Assembly: GCF_017798005.1 (NCBI RefSeq)
Contig: NZ_CP072548.1
Location: 372,001 to 436,000, forward strand
Source: Aggregatibacter sp. 2125159857
GTDB taxonomy: Bacteria > Pseudomonadota > Gammaproteobacteria > Enterobacterales > Pasteurellaceae
Length of the DNA stretch: 64,000 bases
Reading direction: 5' to 3'
The first letter of the stretch is position 1, and every line of letters begins with the position of its first letter. Positions 9,983 to 20,915 of the stretch are shown piece after piece. The translations under genes were made by a program, and so were the position numbers. Below the pieces are notes generated by a model. The model was given only the letters and a program-made list of their open reading frames with translations, was not told the origin of the DNA and ran no database searches.

Positions 9983-10036
9983 AAAAATCCACCGCACTTT
10001 AAATCGATTTTACATCGGAAGTGCGGTGGATTTTTT
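9983..10036. terminator. Bidirectional uptake-signal terminator between folD and asd
   Basis: AAAAAATCCACCGCACTT pairs with AAGTGCGGTGGATTTTTT, giving an 18-bp arm that contains one uptake signal per arm (9991-9999 and 10019-10027), with A and T runs on either side. It can serve both convergent genes. Confidence 0.88.
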
Positions 10037-10047
10037 CATTGTTTATT

Positions 10048-11160
10048 TTAGGCAGTCAACTGTACCAAAATACGACGAATCGGCTCTGCTGCACCCCATA
10101 ATAATTGGTCGCCCACGCTGAACGCTGCTAAGTATTCCGGCCCCATATTGAGTTTGCGTAAACGGCCGACCGGAACGCTTAATGTGCCGGTGACTTTGGT
10201 TGGCGTTAACTCACGCAATGTGGTTTCTTTGTCGTTCGGAATCACTTTCACCCATTCGTTGTGAGAGGCTAAAATTTGCTCGATTTCCGCTAACGGAATA
10301 TCGCGTTTCAATTTGATGGTGAAGGCTTGGCTGTGGCAACGTAAAGCCCCAATACGCACGCATAAACCATCAACCGGAATCGGGTTGTCGCTTAAGCCAA
10401 GAATTTTGTTGGTTTCTGCGTAGCCTTTCCATTCTTCTTTGGTTTGTCCGTTTTCCCAAAGTTTATCGATCCATGGAATCAAGCTGCCGGCCAATGGTGC
10501 GCCGAAGTTATCAATTGGGAAATCACTGTTGCGCATTTTTGCTGTTACGGCGCGTTCAATGTCTAAAATAGAAGAATGCGGTTGTGCCAATAACGCTTTG
10601 ACTTCGCCATTGAGTTCGCCCATTTGCACCAACAACTCACGCATATTTTTAGCGCCTGCACCACTGGCGGCTTGGTAAGTTGCCACGGAAATCCATTCCA
10701 CTAAATCCTGTTTAAATAGACCGCCTAACGCCATTAACATCAGACTCACCGTACAGTTACCGCCCACGTAGGTTTTTATGCCGTTTTTCAAGCCTTCGCT
10801 AATCACATGTTGGTTTACCGGATCTAAGACGATGATAGCGTCTTTTTCCATACGCAATGCAGAGGCGGCATCCACCCAATAGCCATCCCAGCCGGTGGCT
10901 TTTAATTTCGGATACACGTCGTTGGTGTAATCACCGCCTTGGCAAGTGACAATAATGTCTAATTTTTTCAATTCGTTAATATCAAACGCATCTTTCAACG
11001 TGCCTGCGTCTTTGCCGGCAAAAGTCGGTGCCGCTTGGCCGGCTTGAGAGGTGGTAAAGAAAACCGGATTGATGTTCGCAAAATCATTTTCTTGCTGCAT
11101 ACGTTCCATTAAAACGGAACCCACCATTCCGCGCCAACCGATAAAACCAACGTTTTTCAT
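10048..11160 (-). CDS. asd: Aspartate-semialdehyde dehydrogenase
   Basis: Asd reduces aspartyl phosphate to aspartate semialdehyde, the branch point to lysine/diaminopimelate, threonine and methionine. The 370-residue protein has the N-terminal NADP-binding start [12 protein letters not shown] and the catalytic cysteine in [10 protein letters not shown] near residue 135, typical of the Gram-negative Asd class. The C-terminal region has the conserved RCHSQA segment with the active-site histidine. Nearby dapF, on the other strand, belongs to the same lysine pathway. The gene is preceded by 219 bp of intergenic DNA with one uptake signal (11274). Confidence 0.95.
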   Translation of the reverse strand: MKNVGFIGWRGMVGSVLMERMQQENDFANINPVFFTTSQAGQAAPTFAGKDAGTLKDAFDINELKKLDIIVTCQGGDYTNDVYPKLKATGWDGYWVDAASALRMEKDAIIVLDPVNQHVISEGLKNGIKTYVGGNCTVSLMLMALGGLFKQDLVEWISVATYQAASGAGAKNMRELLVQMGELNGEVKALLAQPHSSILDIERAVTAKMRNSDFPIDNFGAPLAGSLIPWIDKLWENGQTKEEWKGYAETNKILGLSDNPIPVDGLCVRIGALRCHSQAFTIKLKRDIPLAEIEQILASHNEWVKVIPNDKETTLRELTPTKVTGTLSVPVGRLRKLNMGPEYLAAFSVGDQLLWGAAEPIRRILVQLTA

Positions 11161-11340
11161 AAGTGTATCCTTTATTAGAGAAAATTTGAGGGATTAATTA
11201 ATAGCAAGAGATCACGCTCAAAAGCAAGTATTTTTCCGATATTTTTTTGTTATTAAAAATAATTGAAAAATAGACCGCACTTTGTTTTTCATTTCTATCG
11301 ATAATGGAACGAATGGCTCGAGTGAAAGTGGTGCCTTGTG

Positions 11341-11349
11341 TGTTATAAT
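11341..11349 (+). promoter_or_regulatory. Extended -10 promoter of dapF-xerC
   Basis: TGT-TATAAT is a consensus extended -10 located 31 bases before the dapF ATG. The -35 position carries no good match, as is common with extended -10 promoters. Confidence 0.65.
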
Positions 11350-11379
11350 TCCGCAAAATTCATTTATTTAAGGATAACT

Positions 11380-12204
11380 ATGCAATTTTCTAAAATGCAC
11401 GGACTCGGCAATGATTTTATGGTGGTGGATGCGGTTACGCAGAACGTTTATTTTCCTGCCGACACCATTAAACGTTTAGCCGATCGTCATCGTGGCATTG
11501 GTTTTGATCAGTTGTTGGTGGTGGAGCCGCCTTATGATCCCGAATTGGATTTTCATTATCGTATTTTTAATGCGGACGGCAGTGAAGTGGCGCAATGTGG
11601 TAATGGTGCTCGTTGTTTTGCCCGTTTTGTGACGCTTAAAGGCTTAACCAACAAAAAAGATATCGCCGTCAGTACACAAAACGGCAAAATGGTGTTGACC
11701 GTTAAGGAAGACGACAACGTGCGTGTGAACATGGGCGAACCCATTTGGGAGCCGAATAAAATTCCATTTACCGCCAATAAATTCGAGAAAAATTATATTT
11801 TGCGCACGGAAATTCAAACGGTACTCTGTGGCGCGGTATCCATGGGGAATCCCCATTGTGTGGTGCAGGTGGATGATATTCACACGGCTAACGTAGCGCA
11901 GCTCGGGCCATTACTTGAAAACCATGAGCGTTTTCCTGAACGGGTGAATGCCGGTTTTATGCAGGTGGTGAACCGCAAACATATTAAATTACGCGTACAT
12001 GAGCGCGGCGCGGGCGAAACCCAAGCCTGTGGCAGCGGTGCTTGTGCAGCAGTCGCTGTGGGGATTATGCAAGGCGTATTGGACAATGAAGTGCAGGTAG
12101 ATTTGCCCGGAGGTAGTTTGCTGATTGAATGGCAAGGCGAAGGGCATCCGCTGTATATGACCGGTAGCGCCACCCACGTCTATGACGGTGTGATTTATCT
12201 CTAA
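11380..12204 (+). CDS. dapF: Diaminopimelate epimerase
   Basis: DapF interconverts LL- and meso-diaminopimelate for peptidoglycan and lysine synthesis. The 274-residue protein has both catalytic cysteines in their standard contexts: CGNGARC near residue 73 and GSGACA near residue 217. The ORF is open upstream to 11338, but the family starts with [13 protein letters not shown], and AAGGATAACT before the ATG at 11380 supports this start. xerC follows after 16 bases, as in related bacteria where dapF and xerC are linked. Confidence 0.95.
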   Translation: MQFSKMHGLGNDFMVVDAVTQNVYFPADTIKRLADRHRGIGFDQLLVVEPPYDPELDFHYRIFNADGSEVAQCGNGARCFARFVTLKGLTNKKDIAVSTQNGKMVLTVKEDDNVRVNMGEPIWEPNKIPFTANKFEKNYILRTEIQTVLCGAVSMGNPHCVVQVDDIHTANVAQLGPLLENHERFPERVNAGFMQVVNRKHIKLRVHERGAGETQACGSGACAAVAVGIMQGVLDNEVQVDLPGGSLLIEWQGEGHPLYMTGSATHVYDGVIYL

Positions 12205-12220
12205 TTTTCGATCATCTGCG

Positions 12221-13111
12221 ATGCAAAACGAACTGCAAAAATACCTGACTTACTTGCGCATTGAGCGTCAAGTGAGCCCTCATACGCTGACCAACTATCA
12301 ACATCAGTTGGTGCGTGTTATCGCCATTTTGCAGGACGCCGGAATTCAACAATGGCAACAAGTCACGCCAAGTATCGTGCGCTATGTGTTGGCGCAAAGC
12401 AGTAAACAGGATGGCCTAAAAGAAAAAAGCTTGGCGTTACGCCTTTCTGCGTTGCGCCGCTTTTTGAGTTATTTGGTGTATCAAGGGCAGCTCAAGGTGA
12501 ATCCGGCTGTCGGCGTTTCCGCGCCTAAGCAACCCAAACATTTACCCAAAAACATCGATACGGATCAAATTCAGCTATTACTTGCTAATGACAGTAAAGA
12601 GCCCATTGATATCCGCGATCGTGCCATGATTGAATTGTTTTACAGCTCCGGTTTGCGTTTGTCGGAATTGCAAGGATTGAACTTAAACAGCATTAATCTT
12701 CGCGTGCGTGAAGTGCGGGTGATTGGTAAAGGGAACAAAGAGCGCATTGTGCCACTGGGACGTTATGCTTCCCACGCCATTCAACAATGGCTCAAAGTGC
12801 GGTTGTTATTTAACCCCAAAGACGACGCGTTGTTTGTCAGTCAGTTGGGGAATCGCATGTCCACGCGCACGATTCAAATGCGCTTGGAACGCTGGGGCAT
12901 TCGACAAGGGTTGAATAGCCATTTGAATCCGCATAGACTTCGCCATTCTTTTGCCACCCATATGTTGGAAGCCAGTTCGGATTTACGCGCGGTGCAAGAA
13001 TTGCTCGGACACAGTCATTTATCGACAACGCAAATTTATACACATTTAAATTTTCAACATTTAGCAGACGTGTATGATGCGGCGCATCCGCGAGCCAAAC
13101 GGAAAAAATAA
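12221..13111 (+). CDS. xerC: Tyrosine recombinase XerC
   Basis: XerC with XerD resolves chromosome dimers at dif at the division septum. The 296-residue protein has the N-terminal SAM-like core-binding domain and the C-terminal catalytic domain with all six expected residues: Arg in SSGLRLSEL, Lys in [10 protein letters not shown], the [10 protein letters not shown] box, His in [11 protein letters not shown] and the Tyr nucleophile in IYTHLNF. It is the housekeeping enzyme by its position after dapF; there is no mobile element next to it. Confidence 0.94.
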   Translation: MQNELQKYLTYLRIERQVSPHTLTNYQHQLVRVIAILQDAGIQQWQQVTPSIVRYVLAQSSKQDGLKEKSLALRLSALRRFLSYLVYQGQLKVNPAVGVSAPKQPKHLPKNIDTDQIQLLLANDSKEPIDIRDRAMIELFYSSGLRLSELQGLNLNSINLRVREVRVIGKGNKERIVPLGRYASHAIQQWLKVRLLFNPKDDALFVSQLGNRMSTRTIQMRLERWGIRQGLNSHLNPHRLRHSFATHMLEASSDLRAVQELLGHSHLSTTQIYTHLNFQHLADVYDAAHPRAKRKK

Positions 13112-13167
13112 GGAAAATACGATGATTTTCTACCGCACTTTCAGCCTAACTTAATGGATTTTCACCA

Positions 13168-14238
13168 ATGAAGACAACCCCAAAATCACTCCCTTTGTTA
13201 CAAATCCACTGCCTCAATAAACATTTCGGGCAGACGCATGTGCTACGTGATATATCCCTTGAATTGCACAGTGGCGAAATCTTGTTTTTACTCGGTGCTT
13301 CCGGTTGTGGAAAAACGACTTTGCTACGTGCTATTGCCGGTTTTGAACAACCTAATAACGGTGAAATTTACCTAAAAGAGCGGTTGATTTTTGGCGCAAA
13401 TTGCAATATTCCACCGCAACAGCGTCGGCTAGGTTATGTGGTGCAAGAAGGTGTGTTATTTCCACACTTGAATGTGTATCGCAATATTTCTTACGGGTTG
13501 GGCGATGGCAAAGGTCGCTCCCCGGAAGAACGACAACGCATTGACGAAGTGATGGCGCTCACCGGCATTTGTGCGCTCGCCGACCGTTTCCCACACCAAC
13601 TTTCCGGCGGGCAACAGCAGCGTGTCGCCTTGGCACGCGCCATTGCGCCAAATCCTGAACTAATTTTATTGGATGAGCCGTTCAGTGCCTTAGATGAACA
13701 TCTGCGCCAACAAATCCGTCATGATATGTTACAAGCACTTCGCCAAAGTGGTACTTCCGCCATTTTTGTCACCCATGATCGCGACGAGGCTTTGCGTTAT
13801 GCCGATAAAATCGCTGTGTTGCAAAATGGAGAAATCTTACAAATCGCGAATCCGCGTACGCTTTATTGGTCACCACAACACCTTTCCACTGCCACCTTTA
13901 TCGGCGAAAGCATTGTGTTGCCGGCAACCTTAAATTCACCTTCAACGGCGCATTGCCAATTAGGTGACATTGCCGTGATAGACAAAAGCCAAGGGCAACA
14001 ACGCGGCACGTTACTTCTCCGTCCGGAACAATTCAGCCTGTTAAAAACACCTCAGAATCCGACCGCACTTTTTAACGCAGTGGTAAAAAACGTGGAATTC
14101 AAAGGCAAAATTACGGCGATTCGGCTTGAAATAAACGGGTTCGACATTGAGTTAGAGGAACACCATGGCATTGAGTTGTATGTAGGAGATGAGGTTGACG
14201 TTTATTTATATGGCACGGGCTTGTTTTATGGGGAATAA
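13168..14238 (+). CDS. fbpC: Ferric-type ABC transporter ATPase (FbpC/HitC-like), orphan
   Basis: The 356-residue protein has an N-terminal ATPase with Walker A GASGCGKTT near residue 45, the signature LSGGQQQR near 144, Walker B LILLDEP near 165 and the switch histidine in FVTHDRDEA. It also has a C-terminal TOBE-like regulatory domain (from about 250). This is the architecture of ATPases serving Fe3+ importers (FbpC/HitC/AfuC). No binding protein or permease gene is adjacent, so the partner must be elsewhere or the gene is a relic. The uptake signal at 14062 lies within the reading frame and encodes Thr-Ala-Leu. Substrate assignment is by overall resemblance only. Confidence 0.72.
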   Translation: MKTTPKSLPLLQIHCLNKHFGQTHVLRDISLELHSGEILFLLGASGCGKTTLLRAIAGFEQPNNGEIYLKERLIFGANCNIPPQQRRLGYVVQEGVLFPHLNVYRNISYGLGDGKGRSPEERQRIDEVMALTGICALADRFPHQLSGGQQQRVALARAIAPNPELILLDEPFSALDEHLRQQIRHDMLQALRQSGTSAIFVTHDRDEALRYADKIAVLQNGEILQIANPRTLYWSPQHLSTATFIGESIVLPATLNSPSTAHCQLGDIAVIDKSQGQQRGTLLLRPEQFSLLKTPQNPTALFNAVVKNVEFKGKITAIRLEINGFDIELEEHHGIELYVGDEVDVYLYGTGLFYGE

Positions 14239-14349
14239 GTGTTGGCTTTACGGCGGTTGCAATTTACGTTATAGGTAAAAAAAGCGCTATTAATGAGTGC
14301 ATGAGTTAAAAAGTGCGGTGCATTTTTCAGTTATTTTTCAAACATCAAG

Positions 14350-15288
14350 CTATCCCAGGTACGTTTTCAACAACACCCTTAACTCATCCCCATCATGGCA
14401 CCGCTTCACCACCTCGAACAACGCGGTGGCTTCTTCATATTCACATTTTAAATACTGTAGCCATTGCTTAATGCGCGCCACGTGGTAAAAACCGCTGTCG
14501 TGGCAATTTTCTAATGTGGCGTATTTGCGCAAAATCGGTAGGATTTCAGTCCAGCTTAACGGCGCGTTATTATGTTTTAGCACACGGCTTAAATTAGGCA
14601 TATTAAGCGCCCCACGACCAACCATTAAATCTTCACAGCCGGTTATTTCTAAGCATCGTTGCCCATCTTCCCAACGCCAAATTTCGCCATTGGCGATCAC
14701 TGGAATATGGAGTTTTTGGCGGATTTCACCAATTTTTTGCCAATTGATACGATCAGCGCGATAACCATCCGCTTTGGTACGACCGTGAATCGTAATTTCG
14801 GTCGCGCCGCCTTGTTGCACCGCATCCGCAATGTCGAAAGCAAAGTTGGTGGAATCCCAGCCTAAGCGCACTTTGACACTCACTACCTGTTCTGGTGGGA
14901 CGGCTTGACGAATGGCTTTGGTGGCTTGGTAAATAAGTTCCGGTTGTTTTAACAAAGAAGCGCCACCGTTGCTGCCGTTGACGGTCTTGGACGGACAGCC
15001 ACAATTTAAATCAACGCCGTGGGAACCTAATTGAATGGCAAGTTTGGCATTTTCCGCCAGCCATTGAGGATGTTGTCCGAGCAGTTGCACACGTACCGGC
15101 GTACCGCTTGGCGTGCATCCCTGTTGAAGTAATTCAGGGCAAAGGCGATAAAACACTTTCGGCGGGAGGCGTTGATCCACCACACGGACAAATTCGGAAA
15201 TGCACAAATCGTAATCGTTCACTTCCGTTAATAATTGACGTACGAGAGGATCAAGCACGCCCTGCATCGGGGCTAAAATGACGCGCAA
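14350..15288 (-). CDS. dusC: tRNA-dihydrouridine(16) synthase
   Basis: DusC is an FMN enzyme reducing U16 of tRNA to dihydrouridine. The 312-residue protein starts with the family signature [13 protein letters not shown] and has the catalytic cysteine in [12 protein letters not shown] near residue 98, with the phosphate-binding VIANGEIW and LMVGRGAL segments of the TIM barrel. The QLLGQHP start of the second strand and the overall length fit DusC better than DusA or DusB. It lies three bases downstream of djlA on the minus strand, so the two are cotranscribed. Confidence 0.88.
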   Translation of the reverse strand: MRVILAPMQGVLDPLVRQLLTEVNDYDLCISEFVRVVDQRLPPKVFYRLCPELLQQGCTPSGTPVRVQLLGQHPQWLAENAKLAIQLGSHGVDLNCGCPSKTVNGSNGGASLLKQPELIYQATKAIRQAVPPEQVVSVKVRLGWDSTNFAFDIADAVQQGGATEITIHGRTKADGYRADRINWQKIGEIRQKLHIPVIANGEIWRWEDGQRCLEITGCEDLMVGRGALNMPNLSRVLKHNNAPLSWTEILPILRKYATLENCHDSGFYHVARIKQWLQYLKCEYEEATALFEVVKRCHDGDELRVLLKTYLG

Positions 15289-15291
15289 AGG

Positions 15292-16152
15292 TTATTTCCA
15301 ACCTTTGGCTTTGCAAATCAAATCGTATGCGGCTTGAATTTGCTGGGTTTTCTCTTTCGCCATTTCCATCATTTCCGGTGGCAACCCTTTTGCGACGAGT
15401 TTATCCGGGTGATTTTCATTCATCAAACGACGATAGGCACGTTTCACTGTGGGCTGATCGTCTGTCGCGCTAACACCAAGCACTTGATAAGCATCATTTA
15501 AGGTCGGGCCGGAAGAAGATTGAGATTGCTGTTGATAGCCGCCTTGGTAGCTGGAATGTTGTTCGTAATGACCGCCTTGTTGATAGAAACCGCCGCGCGC
15601 AAAATGACGAGCCGCCATTTCCATTGCCAACATTTGCTCAAATTGAACGCGGGATAACCCCAGTTCTTCGGCAACAATAAAGAGCACGTCTTTTTCATTG
15701 TCATGTAAATGATCGTCAGAAAATGCGGCTTGAATTTGTACGGATAAAAACGCCCGTAATAAATCCGCACGTTGTCCGCAACCAAGACGAAATTCACGAA
15801 TCACCTGACGAATCGGGAAATCTGTCTGTTTGCCGCGGTTAAATGCCTCTTGCGCTAAACGACGACCGGCATCGTCCAGCTGCATTTGATCCATTAAATG
15901 GGTCGCTAATAGAATGTCATTTTCCGTGACACGTCCTTTGGCTTTGCTTAAATGCCCCAACACCGCAAAGGTGGTTTGCATAAACAACAGTTGACGGGTG
16001 GTTTTCGTTTTGAAGAAAGAAGAATTGACTGTGCCCAGTTCATACAGTTTTTTATCCGCAAGATGCCCTAGAAACACTCCTGCCAACATGCCAAAAAAAC
16101 CGCCCAATCGAAAGCCGATTAAGGCGCCTAAAAATTTCCCAATAAAATTCAT
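15292..16152 (-). CDS. djlA: Co-chaperone DjlA (membrane-anchored J-domain protein)
   Basis: DjlA is an inner-membrane co-chaperone of DnaK. The 286-residue protein has one N-terminal glycine-rich membrane segment (residues about 5-28), a TerB-like helical domain (about 55-175), a Gln/Gly/Ser/His-rich linker and a C-terminal J domain whose HPD tripeptide lies in NENHPDKL near residue 250. This order is characteristic of DjlA. dusC follows at three bases. Between djlA and pyrE lies an uptake-signal terminator. Confidence 0.92.
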   Translation of the reverse strand: MNFIGKFLGALIGFRLGGFFGMLAGVFLGHLADKKLYELGTVNSSFFKTKTTRQLLFMQTTFAVLGHLSKAKGRVTENDILLATHLMDQMQLDDAGRRLAQEAFNRGKQTDFPIRQVIREFRLGCGQRADLLRAFLSVQIQAAFSDDHLHDNEKDVLFIVAEELGLSRVQFEQMLAMEMAARHFARGGFYQQGGHYEQHSSYQGGYQQQSQSSSGPTLNDAYQVLGVSATDDQPTVKRAYRRLMNENHPDKLVAKGLPPEMMEMAKEKTQQIQAAYDLICKAKGWK

Positions 16153-16169
16153 TGTCGCTCCGTTAGGGT

Positions 16170-16233
16170 CAAAAAAGTGCGGTGGCTTTTCTCAACCAAT
16201 TGAAAAATGCGTGGAAAAACAACCGCACTTTTG
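16170..16233 (-). terminator. Uptake-signal inverted repeat after pyrE
   Basis: AAGTGCGGT (16175-16183) and ACCGCACTT (16222-16230) form an inverted pair. On the minus strand it starts three bases past the pyrE stop and ends in a T run. Confidence 0.65.
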
Positions 16234-16235
16234 CT

Positions 16236-16880
16236 TTATTTAATGCCGTATTGCTCACGATAAGCGCGCATTGCCGGTAAATATTGTTGGTATTCCGGTT
16301 GAGTTTCAATGAACGCCATCAAATCGGCAAAATCAATGATAGATAACACGTCGCATTGGTAATCGCGCTCGACTTCTTGAATCGCAGACAGCTCGCCATT
16401 GCCACGTTCTTGACGATTCAAAGCAATTAACACGGCGCTTAATTGCGCTTCATTGGCTTGAATAATTTGCATGGATTCACGAATTGCCGTACCGGCAGTG
16501 ATCACATCATCCACCAACAACACCTTGCCGCGCAACGGACTACCGATTAAATTGCCGCCCTCGCCGTGATCTTTGGTTTCTTTGCGGTTAAAGCATACCG
16601 GTTTATTGATATCAAAGCGGTTGAATAACGCAATGGATACCGCGGTGGCAATAGGAATGCCTTTATACGCCGGGCCAAAAATCATGTCGTATTGCAAACC
16701 GGCATCTTGTAAGGCTGCCGCATAAAATTCCCCTAAACGGGCAAGATCGGCACCTTGGTTAAACAAACCGGCGTTAAAGAAATAAGGGCTCACACGGCCG
16801 GATTTCAAGGTGAACTCACCAAATTTTAAAACCTGACGGGCAAGGGCGAATTCAATAAACTGTTGTTTGTAGTTTTCCAT
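16236..16880 (-). CDS. pyrE: Orotate phosphoribosyltransferase
   Basis: PyrE joins orotate to PRPP to give OMP in pyrimidine synthesis. The 214-residue protein has the PRPP-binding signature [13 protein letters not shown] near residue 120 and the FGPAYKGIP loop near 68. The ORF is open upstream to 16934, but the family starts with a sequence like [13 protein letters not shown], and GGAAG before the ATG at 16880 supports that start. rph lies just upstream (10 bases), the same rph-pyrE order as in E. coli. Confidence 0.95.
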   Translation of the reverse strand: MENYKQQFIEFALARQVLKFGEFTLKSGRVSPYFFNAGLFNQGADLARLGEFYAAALQDAGLQYDMIFGPAYKGIPIATAVSIALFNRFDINKPVCFNRKETKDHGEGGNLIGSPLRGKVLLVDDVITAGTAIRESMQIIQANEAQLSAVLIALNRQERGNGELSAIQEVERDYQCDVLSIIDFADLMAFIETQPEYQQYLPAMRAYREQYGIK

Positions 16881-16890
16881 CTTCCTATCC

Positions 16891-17607
16891 TTATTCTGCC
16901 AATGCCGCACGTTGGGTTTGGAAAATGACCTCACAGCCTTGTTTGGCGAGATCTAATAAGGTTAATAATTCCTCATGGCTGAACGGTTCGCCTTCTGCGG
17001 TACCTTGCACTTCAATCATGCGGCCGTCTTCCATCATCACCACGTTCATGTCTGTTTCTGCGGCAGAATCTTCCACATATTCCAAATCGCATACTGCTTC
17101 GCCGTTTACGATGCCGACAGAAATCGCCGCTACCAAGCCTTTTAATGGATTTTTGCTTAATGTGCCGTTTGCCACCAAGCCGTTCAACGCATCGCATAAC
17201 GCCACGCAAGCGCCGGTAATGGAAGCGGTGCGTGTGCCGCCGTCCGCTTGGATCACATCACAATCTAAGGTTACACAACGTTCACCAAGCGCTTCTAAAT
17301 CCACCATAGCGCGTAAGGAACGGGCAATTAAACGCTGAATTTCTAAAGTACGTCCGCCTTGCTTGCCTTTTGCCGCTTCACGTTGCATACGGCTGTGGGT
17401 GGAACGTGGCAACATGCCGTATTCCGCGGTGACCCAACCTTGTCCCTGTCCTTTTAAAAAGCGCGGCACGCCATCTTCCACGGTGGCAGTACACAACACT
17501 TTGGTATCGCCAAACTCCACCAGCACGGAACCTTCCGCGTGTTTGGTGTAATGACGGGTGATTTTAATCGGGCGGGTTTGGTTGTTGGCACGTTGATTCG
17601 GACGCAT
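16891..17607 (-). CDS. rph: Ribonuclease PH
   Basis: RNase PH is a phosphorolytic 3'-5' exonuclease that trims tRNA precursors and structured RNA. The 238-residue protein is intact, with the N-terminal [13 protein letters not shown] start, the [12 protein letters not shown] segment near residue 65 and the [15 protein letters not shown] segment near 118 that are typical of the family. The ATG at 17607 is preceded by GAGGAA; the ORF continues upstream to 17685 but that part is unlike the family. It is upstream of pyrE and divergent from yicC. Confidence 0.94.
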   Translation of the reverse strand: MRPNQRANNQTRPIKITRHYTKHAEGSVLVEFGDTKVLCTATVEDGVPRFLKGQGQGWVTAEYGMLPRSTHSRMQREAAKGKQGGRTLEIQRLIARSLRAMVDLEALGERCVTLDCDVIQADGGTRTASITGACVALCDALNGLVANGTLSKNPLKGLVAAISVGIVNGEAVCDLEYVEDSAAETDMNVVMMEDGRMIEVQGTAEGEPFSHEELLTLLDLAKQGCEVIFQTQRAALAE

Positions 17608-17725
17608 GAAAAATTCCTCGTTAAGCAATAAAAAATCGCGCCATTTTAGCACGCAAACTGACAGAAACGAAATTTGGCAGTACAATAGAACGCAAATTTT
17701 AGCGCCTAAAAATGAAGGAATTATT

Positions 17726-18589
17726 ATGATTTATAGCATGACGGCATTCGCCAGTTTAGAAATCAAAAAAGACTGGGGAAACGCAGTTTGGGAAATCCGT
17801 TCGGTTAATCAACGTTATTTAGAAACCTTTTTCCGCCTGCCGGAACAATTCCGCAGTTTAGAAAACACCTTACGCGAAACCCTGCGTCAAAAACTCACTC
17901 GTGGCAAAATCGAATGTACCCTGCGTATTGATAATAAAAAGCAAGCCACAACAGAATTGCACATTAATCAAGAACTCGCCACGCAAGTATTGCAATCTTT
18001 GCAATGGCTGAAACAGCAAGCAGGCGAAGGTGAGCTCAATTTAACCGATGTATTACGCTACCCGGGTGTAGTGGAAGTGCCGGAACAGGATGTGGATTTA
18101 ATCAGCCAAGATTTATTGGCGGCGTTTGACCAAGTGGTCGACGAATTTATCGCTATGCGTCAACGCGAAGGGGAGAAAATCCATACGTTGCTGACACAAC
18201 GCCTTGAAGCCATCAATGAAGAACAGCAAAAAGTGCGGTCCAAAATGCCGGAGATTTTACAATGGCAACGCGAGCGCATGTTGCAACGCTTTGAAGAAGT
18301 CCAACTGCAACCGGATCCACAACGTTTAGAACAAGAGCTGATTATGTTGGCACAACGCATTGATGTGGCAGAAGAATTGGATCGTTTGCAATTACACGTC
18401 AAAGAAACGCAAAACATTCTGCGCAAAGGCGGTGCAGTAGGACGCAAGCTGGATTTCATGATGCAAGAACTCAATCGTGAATCCAACACCTTGGCGTCCA
18501 AATCCATCAATGTCGATGTAACCAATTCCGCCATTGAGCTGAAAGTGTTAATTGAGCAAATGCGCGAACAAATTCAAAATCTTGAGTAA
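17726..18589 (+). CDS. yicC: YicC family endoribonuclease
   Basis: The 287-residue protein begins [12 protein letters not shown] and ends with a helical domain ([16 protein letters not shown], then [14 protein letters not shown]), both signatures of YicC. Members are Mn-dependent endoribonucleases implicated in small-RNA and mRNA decay. The open frame extends to 17606, but the ATG at 17726 has AAGGAATT upstream and matches the family. It is divergent from rph, as in E. coli. An uptake signal (about 18230) is read through as part of the coding sequence. Confidence 0.9.
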   Translation: MIYSMTAFASLEIKKDWGNAVWEIRSVNQRYLETFFRLPEQFRSLENTLRETLRQKLTRGKIECTLRIDNKKQATTELHINQELATQVLQSLQWLKQQAGEGELNLTDVLRYPGVVEVPEQDVDLISQDLLAAFDQVVDEFIAMRQREGEKIHTLLTQRLEAINEEQQKVRSKMPEILQWQRERMLQRFEEVQLQPDPQRLEQELIMLAQRIDVAEELDRLQLHVKETQNILRKGGAVGRKLDFMMQELNRESNTLASKSINVDVTNSAIELKVLIEQMREQIQNLE

Positions 18590-18617
18590 TTGATTGATAT
18601 TTTTTAAGGAAAGTACG

Positions 18618-19505
18618 ATGGCCTATTCCCTTTTAACGGCACAACAAGATGACATTATTTGCCCGTTAACGCACTACTCGCTGATTCAAATTGAAGGCAC
18701 AGAGGCGGAAAAATATTTGCAGGGGCAACTCACTTGCGATGTGACCAAATTGGCAGCCGGTGAATCCACTCTTACCGCCCATTGCGATCCGAAAGGCAAA
18801 ATGAGCTCGCTGTTCCGTTTAATTCGTCAAGATGAACAGACCTTTTATATGCTGTTAAAAAGTGCGTTATTGCCATCGGCGCTAGATCAACTGAAAAAAT
18901 ATGCGGTGTTTTCCAAAGTCACTTTTACTTCGTTAGATTGGCAAATTCTCGGCGCAGCTGGCACAAAAGGCATCGAAAAGTGCGGTCAATTTTCTGCACA
19001 AATTCGCATTGATGTAAATGGGCAACAACCGCGCGTGATTTTACTCAACCCAACCTGCTTAGCCCTCGAACCTACTGTTGAAGCAGAGGCTTGGGATTTA
19101 TTGGATATTCAAGATGGCGTGCCTGGTTTAGCGGCAGCGACTCAACTAGAATTTATTCCGCAAGCGTTAAACCTACAAAGTGTCGAACAGGCGATTTCCT
19201 TCCACAAAGGTTGTTACATCGGGCAAGAAACCGTGGCGCGCGCCAAATATCGTGGTGCCAATAAACGCGCTTTATTTATTTTCGCAGCGCAAACGGAAAG
19301 TCTGCCGGACATCGGTTCGGCATTAGAAATGGCACTTGGCGACAATTGGCGAGCCACCGGCAGCATCACAAGTGCGGTCAATTTTCACGGCGTTTTGTGG
19401 TTGCAGGCCGTGTTAAATACGCCGTTGGAAGAAGGTCAGGCGTTCCGCTTGCCGAACTGCCAAACCTTGCTCGACATGCAACCCTTGTCTTATGAGTTAA
19501 GCTGA
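18618..19505 (+). CDS. ygfZ: tRNA-modifying/iron-sulfur repair protein YgfZ
   Basis: YgfZ is a folate-binding protein related to the glycine cleavage T protein that supports iron-sulfur enzymes such as MiaB. The 295-residue protein carries the diagnostic motif KGCYIGQETVAR near residue 200 with its conserved cysteine, and the N-terminal EKYLQGQLTCDV segment. The ATG at 18618 follows AAGGAAAGTACG; the upstream extension to 18594 was rejected. Two uptake signals (about 18979 and 19372) are embedded in frame. Its stop overlaps the start of the next gene (TGATG). Confidence 0.92.
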   Translation: MAYSLLTAQQDDIICPLTHYSLIQIEGTEAEKYLQGQLTCDVTKLAAGESTLTAHCDPKGKMSSLFRLIRQDEQTFYMLLKSALLPSALDQLKKYAVFSKVTFTSLDWQILGAAGTKGIEKCGQFSAQIRIDVNGQQPRVILLNPTCLALEPTVEAEAWDLLDIQDGVPGLAAATQLEFIPQALNLQSVEQAISFHKGCYIGQETVARAKYRGANKRALFIFAAQTESLPDIGSALEMALGDNWRATGSITSAVNFHGVLWLQAVLNTPLEEGQAFRLPNCQTLLDMQPLSYELS

Positions 19506-20353
19506 TGAAAGTCGGATTGGTATTGGAAGGCGGCGCCATGCGCGGGATGTTCACCGCCGGCGTGTTGGATGTCTTCTTGGATGAACAGATTCACATTGAC
19601 GGCATCGTTAGTGTGTCTGCCGGAGCCTTGTTCGGCGTGAATTTCCCTTCTAAACAAAAAGGGCGAGTCCTGCGCTACAACAAAAAATACCTCAACGATA
19701 AACGCTACATGGGCTGGCACAGCCTGTTCACCACGGGCAATATCGTCAACAAAGACTTCGCCTTCTATCAATTGCCTTTTGAATTGGACGTGTTCGATCA
19801 AGCAGCATTCGCCCGTTCCGGCATCGACTTCTACACGGTGTTAACCAATGTGGAAAGCGGCGAAGCAGAATATGTGAAAATCCACGATGCCTTTGAGCAA
19901 ATGGAAACCCTGCGTGCCACCTCCGCTATGCCTTTCGTGTCAAAAATGGTGGAAATCGATGGCAAAAAATATTTAGACGGCGGCATTGCAGACAGTATTC
20001 CGTTGCGTTTCTGTCAACAGTTGGGCTACGACAAAATCATCGTCGTGCTCACCCGCCCATTGGATTACCGCAAAACGCCGACCAATCCGCTGATTTTTAA
20101 GGCTTTTTATCGCCGTTACCCCAAACTGGTCGAACGCCTGAGCAACCGCTACGCGGACTATAACCGTGCGGTGGAAGACGTGATTCGTCTTAACGAACAA
20201 GGAGAAATCTTTGTCATTCGCCCTTCTGTTACGCTGCCTATTCGCCGTATTGAAAAAGACGTCGCCAAAGTGCAGGCTATGTATGACTTAGGGGTGGCGG
20301 ATGCAAAAATGGCGATGCCGATGCTAAAACAGTATTTATCAGAGGCGTTTTAG
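19505..20353 (+). CDS. Patatin family protein, YjjU-like
   Basis: The 282-residue protein lacks a signal peptide and shows the patatin core: glycine-rich oxyanion loop LEGGAMRGMFTAG near residue 8, the nucleophile elbow SVSAG near residue 38 (Ser in place of the first Gly of GxSxG) and the catalytic Asp in LDGGIADSIP near 158. It resembles the cytosolic YjjU/RssA group of putative acyl hydrolases. Its ATG overlaps the stop of ygfZ by one base, so translational coupling is likely. The S10 operon promoter starts 11 bases after its stop. Substrate unknown. Confidence 0.85.
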   Translation: MKVGLVLEGGAMRGMFTAGVLDVFLDEQIHIDGIVSVSAGALFGVNFPSKQKGRVLRYNKKYLNDKRYMGWHSLFTTGNIVNKDFAFYQLPFELDVFDQAAFARSGIDFYTVLTNVESGEAEYVKIHDAFEQMETLRATSAMPFVSKMVEIDGKKYLDGGIADSIPLRFCQQLGYDKIIVVLTRPLDYRKTPTNPLIFKAFYRRYPKLVERLSNRYADYNRAVEDVIRLNEQGEIFVIRPSVTLPIRRIEKDVAKVQAMYDLGVADAKMAMPMLKQYLSEAF

Positions 20354-20363
20354 AAGATAACAC

Positions 20364-20392
20364 TTGCGTAGAGCCTTATCTTTTAGTAGAAT
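20364..20392 (+). promoter_or_regulatory. S10 operon promoter
   Basis: TTGCGT (20364-20369) and TAGAAT (20387-20392) are separated by 17 bp. The predicted start near 20399 gives a leader of about 190 nt before rpsJ, similar to E. coli. Confidence 0.8.
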
Positions 20393-20398
20393 TCACGG

Positions 20399-20899
<501 letters not shown>

Positions 20900-20915
20900 T
20901 TAAGAGGTTATTACA

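Noticed and set aside
12221..13111. XerC as a phage or island integrase
   Set aside because: It follows dapF as the housekeeping gene does, has a normal length, and no attachment site, excisionase or mobile genes are near.
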